Assembly: GCF_020524345.1 (NCBI RefSeq)
Contig: NZ_JAIVLH010000034.1
Coordinates: 1 to 40,621 of the forward strand
Origin: Metabacillus niabensis
GTDB lineage: Bacteria > Bacillota > Bacilli > Bacillales > Bacillaceae
Direction of reading: 5' to 3'
Length of the DNA: 40,621 nt
Shown: in pieces, positions 7,679-15,931 of the stretch
Numbering within the stretch: the stretch's first letter is position 1
How the letters are laid out: the number at the start of each line of letters is the position of its first letter
Made by a program: the position numbers and the translations under genes
Notes under the pieces: generated by a model
What the model was told of the DNA's origin: nothing
What the model saw: only the letters and a program-made list of their open reading frames with translations
The model's database searches: none

Positions 7679-7999
7679 ATGAATGTCATTGAGTTTCAAC
7701 AATGGGTAAAAGATTATTATGAAAATAGGGGCTGGTCAGAGTTAGACATTTTTATTCGTATTGGCTTTTTAGCAGAAGAAACTGGCGAAGTTGCACGAGC
7801 TATAAGAGGCCTTGAGATAGGCAGGGATAGGCCTGATGAAGTTAAGGGGTCTTATGAGGAAAATAAACAAGAGTTAACTGAAGAATTAGGAGATGTACTA
7901 GGTAATTTAATCGTAATTGCAAACAAATACAATATCCCTTTAGAAGAAGTGTTTCGGTCACATAAAAAGAAACTGTTAGAACGTTATTCTAATGATTAG
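7679..7999 (+). CDS. MazG-like nucleotide pyrophosphohydrolase
   Basis: A 106-residue all-alpha NTP pyrophosphatase of the MazG/iMazG fold, expected to hydrolyse (d)NTPs or modified NTPs to the monophosphate with Mg2+. Metal-ligand motifs are visible: EETGEVARAI (EExxE, about 30-39) and EELGDVLGNLI (ExxD, about 69-79). ATG 7679 has GGAGGT 8 bases upstream and gives the usual short N-terminus MNVIEFQQWV. TTG 7658 is upstream of the ribosome site and unlikely. The 3' end overlaps an extended reading of the following gene, but the preferred start of that gene is 53 bases later. It is probably co-transcribed with it. Confidence 0.88.
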   Translation: MNVIEFQQWVKDYYENRGWSELDIFIRIGFLAEETGEVARAIRGLEIGRDRPDEVKGSYEENKQELTEELGDVLGNLIVIANKYNIPLEEVFRSHKKKLLERYSND

Positions 8000-8051
8000 A
8001 CTAAAAAACTTATTTATAGGAAAAAAACTTAAATTACAAGGGGGATATATA

Positions 8052-8543
8052 GTGCAAAACTTCCTTTATGAAATTGTGAAGATACCCGCGTATCGAGGAA
8101 TCGGATTAAAATGGGATGGCTCTTACACAGAAATTAGTACTTTGAACAAACTTATTAATAGCATGAGTAGTCGAGTGGGTGAGTTAGATCATGCTGTTAA
8201 TCCAAAAGTTCTTTTAGGATTATCTTATCATCTTAGGCCTGATGGATTTGTACATTATTCTGTATATGAAGTTAGTGAAGAACAACAACTCCCCGATGGT
8301 ATGGTAGAAATAAATGTACCGGAAATGACTTACATAATGACACATCACAAAAAAGATCAAGACATCGGTCAAACTTATGAAAAAATCTTTCAATGGCTTA
8401 AGAAAAGTGATTATGACCCTTATATTGAGCCCAATGTGGAATATTACGATGATTTACCGATAAAACACGAAAGATACCCGAATGATCGGGATGTTAATAA
8501 TCCCCATTTTGATATCTTAATTCCTATTTTTAAAAGGGCATAA
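8052..8543 (+). CDS. GyrI-like / AraC effector-binding-domain protein
   Basis: A 163-residue stand-alone ligand-binding domain of the SHS2/GyrI-like superfamily. GTG 8052 lies 7 bases after AAGGGGGAT and gives MQNFLYEIVKIPAYRGIGLKW, the usual opening strand of this fold. Supporting segments are KVLLGLSYHLRPDGFVHYSV, PDGMVEINVPEMTYIMTHHK and the closing DDLPIKHERYPNDRD with FDILIPIF, which match the two-repeat layout ending in a hydrophobic IxxPI strand. The upstream ATG 7992 would overlap the MazG gene and lacks a ribosome site. Members bind small hydrophobic molecules or hydrolyse cyclic adducts; nothing here picks a ligand. It follows the MazG-like gene in the same direction. Confidence 0.75.
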   Translation: MQNFLYEIVKIPAYRGIGLKWDGSYTEISTLNKLINSMSSRVGELDHAVNPKVLLGLSYHLRPDGFVHYSVYEVSEEQQLPDGMVEINVPEMTYIMTHHKKDQDIGQTYEKIFQWLKKSDYDPYIEPNVEYYDDLPIKHERYPNDRDVNNPHFDILIPIFKRA

Positions 8544-8824
8544 ATTCGATTATTCTTTTTATATCGTATTAAATGGTTATTCAATTAAAAAAGCGCGAGT
8601 GTTGTAGACATAATTTTATATTTAGCTGAGTTAAATGCTTTTCCACTTCGAAATAATAATGAATAGTTTTTAAGTGAGTGAGGAAACTCCTATTATTCTT
8701 GAAGATTCTATCGTGTAAAATATTTTTCAACACAACTGAAAACGAGGATTAAAACGCCTTGACCTTTTGATAGAATTGGAGTTGAGGCGATTAATCAAGA
8801 ATAGACTGTAGCATATCAAAAAGG

Positions 8825-8860
8825 AAAAGAATCCATTTATTAAATATAATGGATTCTTTT
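8825..8860 (+). terminator. Intrinsic terminator
   Basis: A 13-bp perfect stem AAAAGAATCCATT (8825-8837) and AATGGATTCTTTT (8848-8860) with a 10-base AT loop and a T-rich 3' side. Confidence 0.78.
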
Positions 8861-9055
8861 TATATTCGTTCTTACTAGGATTTGGATGGGATTTTGGTTT
8901 AATAAGTGGGACTATCCTTTTTTGCAAAGTTTTCCATTTTTATAAAATTAGCACGTCTTGAGGGATTCAAAATACGATGCAAATACATGGTTTTAAAAGG
9001 TTATTATGGACCTGTATTCCATTCTTCTAACGGCAAATATCATAAAATAATTTAA

Positions 9056-9081
9056 ATCCTTAAAAAGAACTTTTTAAGGAT
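9056..9081. terminator. Palindrome after the divergent GerB gene, possible terminator
   Basis: 12-base arms, ATCCTTAAAAAG and CTTTTTAAGGAT, separated by two bases. The stem forms, but there is no strong T-tract on the minus-strand exit side. Confidence 0.45.
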
Positions 9082-9139
9082 AGAAGAATATGGTTAAACA
9101 ACATTCAAGGCCTAACTTTTATTGTCCTTTTAAACTATT

Positions 9140-10225
9140 TTATTTTCTCCTAATAATAGTTAATAAAACCAATAACAATGGTAAAATTACACCAATCGTA
9201 AAGTCATAAAACGGCCAGATGGAACTCATAGAGTTTATGTATACAATGTTCGGTGAAATAATTGTCGATAGGACAACCATAATCATTCCGAGTGGATATA
9301 CGAAAGGTCGATAATCTTTAAGGTTTAATACTTGAGCTAAGCCAAGACAAGTAACAAAAAAATAAATCGTAATTCTAAAGAATATTGTAATAAACCAAAT
9401 TCCCGCAAGTATAACTTCAACTCTTGAAAAAAAATCACCAACATTAATTTTTTTAGCTACTATAAAACCAGGGTACATATGTCTTGATGTCTGCTCATAG
9501 CCCAAAACGAGAATAGTTAATGATGTGAAGAGAACTAATATAACTCCACCCATAAGAGCTCCTAGTAAAAGGCTCTTCTTTATTCTCTTTTTTTCATTGA
9601 CGTAGGGAAAAATCATCATGAATAAGATAAGTTCAACAAATGGATAGGTAATGAATGTTAACGAAGCCCGAGCAATTGGTTTAAAACCCCCTTCTAAAAC
9701 AGGCTGAACATTATCTAAATTTATGTAAGGAATTAACGAAATGACAAGGATGAAAAATAAAAGAAATACATAGGGATATAGTATTTCTACACATCTTGCA
9801 ATATTCTCCAAACCAAGTCGGGTAGCCATAATTATAATTAATGCAAATAGGATGTGAATTGCCTCTATAGGGGTGTCAGGTAGCATTTCTGTTGTTAAAA
9901 AATCACCGACTTCTCTTAAAGCGACAGCCGCATATATAAAGGAATAGGATAAAAACAATAAGGAAACCAAACTTCCAAAGAACGTACCCATCACTTTTTT
10001 ATTGCTTTCAATGAGGGTTAAATCGGGAAAAAGCCTACTAACACTATATATGAAAAAAACAATAATCATGCCAATAAACAGACTGGAAATGGCTGCTAGC
10101 CATGCGTCCTTTTTTGCATCTGCTGCAATGATAGAGGGCAAGATTAAAATGGCATCTCCAATGACATAAATAATAACTAATACAGTAAATTGATGAATAC
10201 TAATTTGAGTACTTCTATAATCCAT
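9140..10225 (-). CDS. GerB-family spore germination permease (divergent copy)
   Basis: A 361-residue, about 10-span inner-membrane protein of the endospore germination permease family (GerAB/PF03845, APC superfamily), the likely ligand-binding B subunit of a germinant receptor. Landmarks are ISIHQFTVLVIIYVIGDAIL, the conserved DAWLAAISSLFIGM after span 1, RELGD-like REVGDFLTTEMLPDTP, TFITYPFVELILFMMIFP and VEVILAGIWFITIFFRITI. AAGGAGAAGG precedes the start by 4-5 bases. It is transcribed away from the A-C-D-B operon at 10481 across a 255-base gap. A B gene outside its operon, in addition to one inside it, suggests two alternative B subunits for the same A and C proteins. Forespore (sigma-G) control is expected for the family; a convincing box could not be read. 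Confidence 0.92.
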   Translation of the reverse strand: MDYRSTQISIHQFTVLVIIYVIGDAILILPSIIAADAKKDAWLAAISSLFIGMIIVFFIYSVSRLFPDLTLIESNKKVMGTFFGSLVSLLFLSYSFIYAAVALREVGDFLTTEMLPDTPIEAIHILFALIIIMATRLGLENIARCVEILYPYVFLLFFILVISLIPYINLDNVQPVLEGGFKPIARASLTFITYPFVELILFMMIFPYVNEKKRIKKSLLLGALMGGVILVLFTSLTILVLGYEQTSRHMYPGFIVAKKINVGDFFSRVEVILAGIWFITIFFRITIYFFVTCLGLAQVLNLKDYRPFVYPLGMIMVVLSTIISPNIVYINSMSSIWPFYDFTIGVILPLLLVLLTIIRRK

Positions 10226-10480
10226 TACCTTCTCCTTAATGACATTTTCGAATATTATTTTTGAGATTCTATATAATGATTAAATTTATCATTACCATGA
10301 AAATAAACTTTAATTCTAAATAAGACCTGTATATGTATAACTTTCCTTCTTACAAATTTTATTCTTAGTGCTAATTTCGGTTTAAATATAGGTAACAAGA
10401 ATAATCTTACCTTTTAAAGAGATAATAAAATTGCTTATAGAAAATATTGGTCTTTTATGAAAGAGTAAGGTGATAATAAA

Positions 10481-12061
10481 ATGAAGCTTTTTCAACGTTT
10501 TTCCAAAAAGACAGAAAAAGAATTTAAATCTTTAGATACAAAGGAAGAACCGAAAACGAGGTCACTCTATTCTTCTTTGGAACAAAACATAAAGGTAATA
10601 AATGAAAAAATTGGGAAAAGTGATGATGTTGTCATTAGAAAGATTAAAGTAGGTCAAGTAAGAGACATTACATCAGGAATAATATATATAGACGGCCTCG
10701 TCGATACTCAAGAAATCAATGACTTTATACTAGAATCTTTAATGTTTGATTTACACAATAGTGAACAAGATTCTTCTGATAGTGACCTGTTACATTCTAT
10801 AAAAGATTCGGCTGTTGCAGTCGGAAGTATTCAAGATTTAGATAATTATGAGTCACTTTTTTCATTCTTATTTTCAGGGCATGTAATTATTCTGTTCGAC
10901 GGTTCTTCGAAAGGACTTATCGTTGGGATAAGTAGCGGCGGTAAAGATAGGAATGTGACGGAACCTAGTCAGGAAGCTGTCGTAAGAGGTCCAAAGGAAG
11001 CTTTTACGGAAACATTAAGAACGAATACGGCGTTGATACGTCGTAAAATCAATAGTCCTAACCTTTGGATAGAAACCAGAAAAATAGGAAGAGTTACCCA
11101 AACAGCAGTTTCAATTATGTACATTAAAGGGATTGTTAACGAAAAGGTATTAATGGAGGTAAGAGAACGTCTTAGTCAAATAGACGTTGATGCAATCTTA
11201 GAAAGTAATTACATTGAGGAATTGATTCAAGATAAAACATTTTCTCCATTTCCAACGATGTTTAATACCGAGAGACCTGATGTAGTGTCAGCTGGGCTTT
11301 TGGAAGGGCGTGTAGCAATTTTAGTAAATGGAACTCCCTTTGTGCTTTTGGTTCCATCATTATTTATTGAGTTCTTTCATGCGGCAGAGGATCATTACCA
11401 ACGTTGGGATTTCAGTACACTCATACGGTTTCTTCGTATAATATGCTTCTTCATTGCTTTATTAGCTCCATCACTATTTGTCGCAATTACTACGTATCAT
11501 CAAGAAATGATACCGACACCTCTTCTTATTAGTTTAGCCGCTCAAAGGGAAGGTGTTCCGTTTCCAGCATTTATTGAAGCGTTGTTAATGGAAGTTACAT
11601 TTGAAATTTTACGAGAAGGTGGCATTAGAATGCCGAAGTCAGTTGGTCAAGCTATTTCAATAGTAGGTACGTTAGTTATTGGAACAGCAGCTGTAGAAGC
11701 TGGAATTATTTCTGCTGCAATGGTTATCGTCGTGGCGATAACGGCAATTGCTAGTTTTGTTGTCCCAGCTCACAATATGAGTATATCAATACGAATGCTT
11801 CGATTTATATTTATGGCATTAGCTGCATCCTTTGGATTGTTTGGGATAACAGCCGCATTTATTGGACTAATTTTGCATTTATGCAGCTTGCGATCATTTG
11901 GAATTCCATATATGAGCCCTTTTGGACCATTTATACTAAAAGACCAAAAGGATTCTCTATTTCGAATTCCACATTGGGCCTTGAATACCCGCCCTCGTTT
12001 AATAAGTCAACAAAATGTCAAGCGTAATCAAACTTCTTCCCCAAAACCGTCAACTGAATAA
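10481..12061 (+). CDS. GerA-family spore germination receptor subunit A
   Basis: A 526-residue A subunit of a germinant receptor, in the inner membrane of the spore. Residues 1-290 form the hydrophilic N-terminal domain with the family hallmarks GFVVRGPKEAF-type VVRGPKEAFTETLRTNTALI (about 167-186) and KTFSPFPTMFNTERPDVV. About five membrane segments follow from residue 315 (RIICFFIALLAPSLFVAITT, then YHQEMIPTPLLISLAAQREG with PFPAFIEALLMEVTFEILRE, GIRMPKSVGQAISIVGTLVI). The C-terminal tail is basic and hydrophilic. ATG 10481 has AAGGTGA 8 bases upstream. It is the first gene of an A-C-D-B operon: 21 bases to C, 6 bases from C to D, about 50 bases to B. The protein is intact. Confidence 0.95.
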   Translation: MKLFQRFSKKTEKEFKSLDTKEEPKTRSLYSSLEQNIKVINEKIGKSDDVVIRKIKVGQVRDITSGIIYIDGLVDTQEINDFILESLMFDLHNSEQDSSDSDLLHSIKDSAVAVGSIQDLDNYESLFSFLFSGHVIILFDGSSKGLIVGISSGGKDRNVTEPSQEAVVRGPKEAFTETLRTNTALIRRKINSPNLWIETRKIGRVTQTAVSIMYIKGIVNEKVLMEVRERLSQIDVDAILESNYIEELIQDKTFSPFPTMFNTERPDVVSAGLLEGRVAILVNGTPFVLLVPSLFIEFFHAAEDHYQRWDFSTLIRFLRIICFFIALLAPSLFVAITTYHQEMIPTPLLISLAAQREGVPFPAFIEALLMEVTFEILREGGIRMPKSVGQAISIVGTLVIGTAAVEAGIISAAMVIVVAITAIASFVVPAHNMSISIRMLRFIFMALAASFGLFGITAAFIGLILHLCSLRSFGIPYMSPFGPFILKDQKDSLFRIPHWALNTRPRLISQQNVKRNQTSSPKPSTE

Positions 12062-12082
12062 TAAATAAATGGAGTTTATTAT

Positions 12083-13291
12083 ATGACTAAAAAATCAATC
12101 TCACTTGTAATAATAAGTATCTTAGTTTTGTTTGTCTCAGGTTGCTGGAATCGCCGTGAATTAAACGAGCTGGCAATAAGTGTTGGAGAGGGGATAGACA
12201 AAGATATTGATGGTAAATATAAAATTTCGTCCCAAATTGTAATACCTGGTGAAATTGCATCAAAAACAAGCGGTTCAGCTTCTGGTTTGCCGGTTAGATT
12301 ATTTACAGGAATTGAAGATACTGTTTTTGAAGCAATGCGCGAACTAACAACAAAGAGCCCAAGGCCGATTTACCATTCTCACCTTCGTGTGCTCGTTATT
12401 GGAGAATCCCTAGCTAAAGAAGGGATAGGTGAGGTCTTAGATATGTTTTCTAGGGACCATGAATACCGGACAGACTTTTACATTGTGATTGCTAAAGAAA
12501 CAAGTGCCGAAAACATCTTATCCATTCTAACATCTATCGAGAAAATACCAGCAAATAATATGGTGTCGTCTCTTGAAACATCAGAAAAAACCTGGGCGCC
12601 TTCAACCGCTATTACGTTAAATGATTTAATTCAGACTTTAGTAACAGAAGGGAGTAACCCTGTATTAACAGGAATAGAAATTATAGGTGATCCTGTTAAC
12701 GGACAAAGTCAACAAAATCTTGAAACGATTAAGCCAACAGCTTACCTGAAATATTCAGGATTGGCTGTATTTAAGAATGATAAAATGCTTGGTTGGTTAA
12801 ATCAAGATGAAAGTAAAGGATATAACTTCATTATGGATAACGTAAAAAATACTGTAACAGATGTTAAATGCCCAAAAGAAGGGAAATTTAATTACGAAAT
12901 TGTGCGATCAAAAACTGAAGTGACAGGATTGGTAGAAAATAATAAACCAAAGATCGACATATTCATTCAATCTGAAGGCAATGTTGGCGAAGTGAAATGT
13001 GACATTGATTTAACAAAACAAAAAACAATAGAGGAATTAGAGAAATTAGTCGAAAAGGATCTTACTAACCTTGTGGAAATGACCATTAATCATGTTAAAG
13101 AAGATTTTAAAACAGATATATTTGGGTTCGGGGATGCTATACATCGATCAGATCCAAAAGCTTGGGAAAAACTAAAAAGTGACTGGAATGTAAAAAACTT
13201 TACTGACCTTGAAATCAGTATAAATGCGGATATAAAGATTCGTCGTTTAGGAAAGACTGGGAATTCTTTTATATCCGAAATGAAGGAGTAA
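12083..13291 (+). CDS. GerC-family (Ger(x)C) spore germination lipoprotein
   Basis: A 402-residue C subunit of the germinant receptor. The signal peptide is of lipoprotein type: MTKKSISLVIISILVLFVSG followed by Cys21 in the lipobox FVSGC, then the family-typical CWNRRELNELAISVGEGIDK. Other hallmarks are PRPIYHSHLRVLVIGESLAK, FSRDHEYRTDFYIVIAK and a C-terminal domain with LNQDESKGYNFIMDNVKN. The family folds as three domains on the outer face of the inner spore membrane, anchored by diacylglyceryl modification (germination lipoprotein, Lgt-dependent). GGAG stands 8-12 bases before ATG 12083. It lies 21 bases after the A subunit gene. The protein is complete and intact. Confidence 0.95.
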   Translation: MTKKSISLVIISILVLFVSGCWNRRELNELAISVGEGIDKDIDGKYKISSQIVIPGEIASKTSGSASGLPVRLFTGIEDTVFEAMRELTTKSPRPIYHSHLRVLVIGESLAKEGIGEVLDMFSRDHEYRTDFYIVIAKETSAENILSILTSIEKIPANNMVSSLETSEKTWAPSTAITLNDLIQTLVTEGSNPVLTGIEIIGDPVNGQSQQNLETIKPTAYLKYSGLAVFKNDKMLGWLNQDESKGYNFIMDNVKNTVTDVKCPKEGKFNYEIVRSKTEVTGLVENNKPKIDIFIQSEGNVGEVKCDIDLTKQKTIEELEKLVEKDLTNLVEMTINHVKEDFKTDIFGFGDAIHRSDPKAWEKLKSDWNVKNFTDLEISINADIKIRRLGKTGNSFISEMKE

Positions 13292-13297
13292 CTCTTT

Positions 13298-13531
13298 GTG
13301 TGGATGATGATCGGAATTATTTTGGTAGGAGTATTAATAATAATGGCTGAAGTACCAATTCTTATTAGAAATAAAGAAATTAAGCAACTAGGGGTCTTCT
13401 TTATCCTATTGATGCTAGGAGTTGGTTTAAGTATTGCGAAAACATTTAACGTAAATATACCTAACCCATTAGAAGCACTGATTTTCTTTTATAAACCAAT
13501 AAGCGATGTTGTTACTTCGTGGTTAAGTTAG
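13298..13531 (+). CDS. Small two-span D-type germinant-receptor accessory subunit
   Basis: A 77-residue very hydrophobic protein with two membrane spans (about 3-22 and 32-48, MIGIILVGVLIIMAEVPILI and LGVFFILLMLGVGLSIAKTF) and a short C-terminal segment ending SDVVTSWLS. GTG 13298 lies 9 bases after AAGGAG, which itself is inside the end of the C gene, so translation is probably coupled. Small two-span proteins in this position are the described D subunits of some Bacillus ger operons, which modulate receptor activity. That identification rests on size, topology and position rather than on a strong sequence motif. Confidence 0.78.
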   Translation: MWMMIGIILVGVLIIMAEVPILIRNKEIKQLGVFFILLMLGVGLSIAKTFNVNIPNPLEALIFFYKPISDVVTSWLS

Positions 13532-13583
13532 GTATTAAAAATTTGTGAAATGAAACTTTTAAATTAAGCGATGTAAAGAAGGG

Positions 13584-14699
13584 ATGTACATAACTACGTA
13601 TAAAATAAATTCAATGCAATTATTTATTCTCATCTTCCATTTTGAAGTAGGTAGCTCAATTGTTGTAGGAGTAGGGTTAAATGCAAAACAAGATGCTTGG
13701 TTAGCTATTTTATTAGCGTTAATAGGGGGAATTCTTCTTTTTCTTATATATTTTACATTATTTAAACAGCATCCAAACAAAACATTAACTGAATACTTAG
13801 AAGTCATATTAGGTAAATATATTGGTAAAATAGTTGCTTTTATTTATATCTTGTATTTCTTTTATATTGCAGGCAGGGTATTACGAGACTTTGGAGACTT
13901 AATCATTACTACTACACTTGATAACACTCCATTGTTAATGGTCAATTTGATCGTTGTGTTGCTAGTATTGTACAGCTATCACTTGGGGTTAGAGGTCATT
14001 GCAAGAGCAGGAAGTATATTTTTTATCATATTACTTACTTTGGCGTTATTCTTCTTCATTTCTGCTTTTATTGATCAATTGCCGAAATTTGAGAATCTTC
14101 TTCCTGTTCTTGAAAAGGGGTGGGAACCTGTTTTAAAAACAGTCTTTCCATTAACGTTAACATTTCCGTTTGGAGAAATTATCGTGTTTACGATGATTTT
14201 TCCTTTATTAAACCGTCAAGATCAGGTATTTAAAGCAGGGCTTACATCTCTAATATTCAGCGGCATCTTACTAATGTTTACAATGACAATCATTTTTAGT
14301 GTTTTAGGGCCTACAATAGGAAGCACAGCGCAATTTCCTTTAATGGAGGCTATAGAAAAAGTGAATATAGCCAACTTTATACAAAGGTTAGACCCTATAG
14401 CTCTAGGTATCCTCATAATAGGTATTTATTTTAAGATCACCATTTTTTATTTCGGTGCTTTGTATGGGTTTGAAAAAGTCTTCAAACTTAAGAAAAAAAA
14501 ACGAAAATATCTATTATTCCTTACAGGAGGAGGCCTACTTGCGAGTTCTATTTATATGGCTGAAGGACTTACTGAACACCTTAGAATAGGTCTAGATGTT
14601 ATCCCATTATATGTGCATATTCCACTTCAAGTGTGTATCCCGTTAGTTCTTTTTTTAATTAGTACGATCAAAGTTAAAATGAAACCGAAAAGTACATGA
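13584..14699 (+). CDS. GerB-family spore germination permease (operon copy)
   Basis: The B subunit within the A-C-D-B operon: about 10 spans, endospore germination permease family. Diagnostic text includes KINSMQLFILIFHFEVGSSI, VGVGLNAKQDAWLAILLALI, RVLRDFGDLIITTTLDNTPL, LTFPFGEIIVFTMIFPLLN and DPIALGILIIGIYFKITIFY. It is clearly paralogous to, but different from, the divergent permease at 9140-10225; this one has the KQDAW form and the other the KKDAW form. The start is uncertain: ATG 13584 directly abuts the GGG of AAGAAGGG, while the family-typical beginning (TYKINSMQLF) has ACG at 13596 where an ATG would be expected. All four operon genes face the same way. Confidence 0.92.
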   Translation: MYITTYKINSMQLFILIFHFEVGSSIVVGVGLNAKQDAWLAILLALIGGILLFLIYFTLFKQHPNKTLTEYLEVILGKYIGKIVAFIYILYFFYIAGRVLRDFGDLIITTTLDNTPLLMVNLIVVLLVLYSYHLGLEVIARAGSIFFIILLTLALFFFISAFIDQLPKFENLLPVLEKGWEPVLKTVFPLTLTFPFGEIIVFTMIFPLLNRQDQVFKAGLTSLIFSGILLMFTMTIIFSVLGPTIGSTAQFPLMEAIEKVNIANFIQRLDPIALGILIIGIYFKITIFYFGALYGFEKVFKLKKKKRKYLLFLTGGGLLASSIYMAEGLTEHLRIGLDVIPLYVHIPLQVCIPLVLFLISTIKVKMKPKST

Positions 14700-14825
14700 A
14701 CATAAGATTTTATTTGATCGGTTTAACGAGTATAAATATGCCTTAAGAAAAGAAAATAATTCTATTATCAAGAAATATTTGACAATTAATTGACTCTATT
14801 TTACAATTAATCAAACTTAATATTT

Positions 14826-14930
14826 TCTGTACGTAACTGGCGAAACGTGGAGTACCACGAGGGAGCGTATAGTTTATATGTCGTACGCCTGGGCAAAAGT
14901 ATTTGATTGTAACAATCAAATGCTTTTTTT
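14826..14930 (+). ncRNA. ZTP (pfl) riboswitch with terminator expression platform
   Basis: The aptamer matches the ZMP/ZTP riboswitch fold. P1 is TGTACG (14828-14833) with CGTATA (14876-14871 region, following GGGAG). The conserved TAACTGGCGAA follows. P2 is CGTGG-AGTA-CCACG, then AGGGAG. The 3' hallmark TACGCCTGGGCA is at 14884-14895. GGCG at 14839-14842 can form the family's pseudoknot with CGCC at 14886-14889. Directly after the aptamer, AAAAGTATTTGAT (14895-14908) and ATCAAATGCTTTT form a terminator with a T7 tract ending near 14930. In known members ZMP/ZTP, signals of 10-formyl-tetrahydrofolate shortage, prevent termination and switch the gene on. The regulated gene begins 46 bases later. 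Exact stem limits were read by eye. Confidence 0.92.
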
Positions 14931-14976
14931 GTTTTTCCAGAATGATTAAAAATCAAAATAGGAGATGATAGTAGTT

Positions 14977-15879
14977 ATGTGTAAAGCAAAAAGTTCAATT
15001 GTAGGGTTTATTGGTACAGGCGTTATGGGAAAAAGCATGGCCGGTCATATTTTAAATGCTGGATATGAATTACTTGTTTTTAATCGCACTAAGTCACGTG
15101 CTGCTGATTTAGTTAATAAAGGAGCTACATCGGTAGATACAGTAGGCGAATTAGTTGAGAAATCAGATATCATTATTACCATGGTAGGTTACCCTCAAGA
15201 TGTTAAAGAGGTTTACTTTGGGGAAGATGGTATTTTAAATAAAGCCAAAAAAGGAACTTATGCAATCGATATGACTACTTCAAGTCCTATCCTTGCTCGT
15301 GAAATTTATAACAAAGCAAAAGAAAAAGGTATATATACGTTAGATGCACCTGTTTCTGGAGGAGACATTGGAGCAAGGCAAGCAAAGTTAGCTATTATGG
15401 TAGGTGGAACAGAAGAAAACTATAAAGCTGTTTTACCTATTTTTGAATTAATGGGGACCAATATTGTACTTCAGGGAGAAGCTGGGGCTGGGCAACATAC
15501 CAAAATGTGTAATCAAATTGCAATTGCTTCTAACATGCTTGGGGTATGCGAAGCTTTATTATACGCCAATAGATCTGGGCTAGTTCCAAATACAGTATTA
15601 AAAAGTATTGAAACAGGAGCTGCAGGTAGTTGGTCTTTAAGTAATCTTGGACCTAGAATGATTAAAGGTGATTTTGAACCGGGATTTTATATTAAACATT
15701 TTATCAAAGATATGAAAATAGCAATTGAATCAGCAGAAGAAATGAATTTATCTACTCCGGGTTTAAAGTTAGCAAAATCTTTGTATGAAGTGCTTGAAAC
15801 TGAAGGAAAAGGCGATAAAGGAACACAAGCTTTATATCAATTACTGGACAGGCAGCTACAAAGTAATTCCGCTATCTGA
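14977..15879 (+). CDS. NAD(P)-dependent beta-hydroxyacid dehydrogenase (3-hydroxyisobutyrate dehydrogenase family, YkwC-like)
   Basis: A 300-residue oxidoreductase. The N-terminal Rossmann domain carries GFIGTGVMGKSMAGHIL (GxGxMGxxM) and FNRTKSRA at the end of beta2, where Asn-Arg-Thr favours NADP(H). The substrate loop is DAPVSGGDIGARQAKLAIMV, and the catalytic lysine lies in GAGQHTKMCNQIA (Lys about 171). The C-terminal helical domain has KHFIKDMKIAIESA. All family motifs are intact. ATG 14977 is preferred, with AGGAG 12 bases upstream; ATG 14965 overlaps that site. The family includes 3-hydroxyisobutyrate, tartronate-semialdehyde, serine and succinic-semialdehyde reductases. Control by a ZTP riboswitch points to a substrate linked to serine, glycerate or one-carbon metabolism, which is inference. 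Confidence 0.9.
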   Translation: MCKAKSSIVGFIGTGVMGKSMAGHILNAGYELLVFNRTKSRAADLVNKGATSVDTVGELVEKSDIIITMVGYPQDVKEVYFGEDGILNKAKKGTYAIDMTTSSPILAREIYNKAKEKGIYTLDAPVSGGDIGARQAKLAIMVGGTEENYKAVLPIFELMGTNIVLQGEAGAGQHTKMCNQIAIASNMLGVCEALLYANRSGLVPNTVLKSIETGAAGSWSLSNLGPRMIKGDFEPGFYIKHFIKDMKIAIESAEEMNLSTPGLKLAKSLYEVLETEGKGDKGTQALYQLLDRQLQSNSAI

Positions 15880-15931
15880 TAGCTGCAGCAGCCTTTCTTC
15901 TTTATCGTTTTTCAACTAAAGGAGCAGTTGT

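Larger units (their letters stand above)
8544..9139. other. Gene-free gap with two hairpins
   Basis: No supported gene is present. A terminator lies at 8825-8860, and a 12-bp near-perfect palindrome (ATCCTTAAAAAG/CTTTTTAAGGAT) lies at 9056-9081, 59 bases beyond the stop of the minus-strand permease gene. A stretch around 8740-8800 reads as leucine-rich in one frame but has no start or family match. Confidence 0.6.

Noticed and set aside
8727-8927. 66-residue open frame on the minus strand
   Set aside because: It spans the terminator hairpin at 8825-8860, has no ribosome site and has low-complexity, non-coding-like composition.
10226-10480. Sigma-G promoters for the two germination units
   Set aside because: CATTATA-like -10 matches exist but none has a -35 of the right sequence at 14-16 bases. 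Control by sigma-G is expected but not shown.
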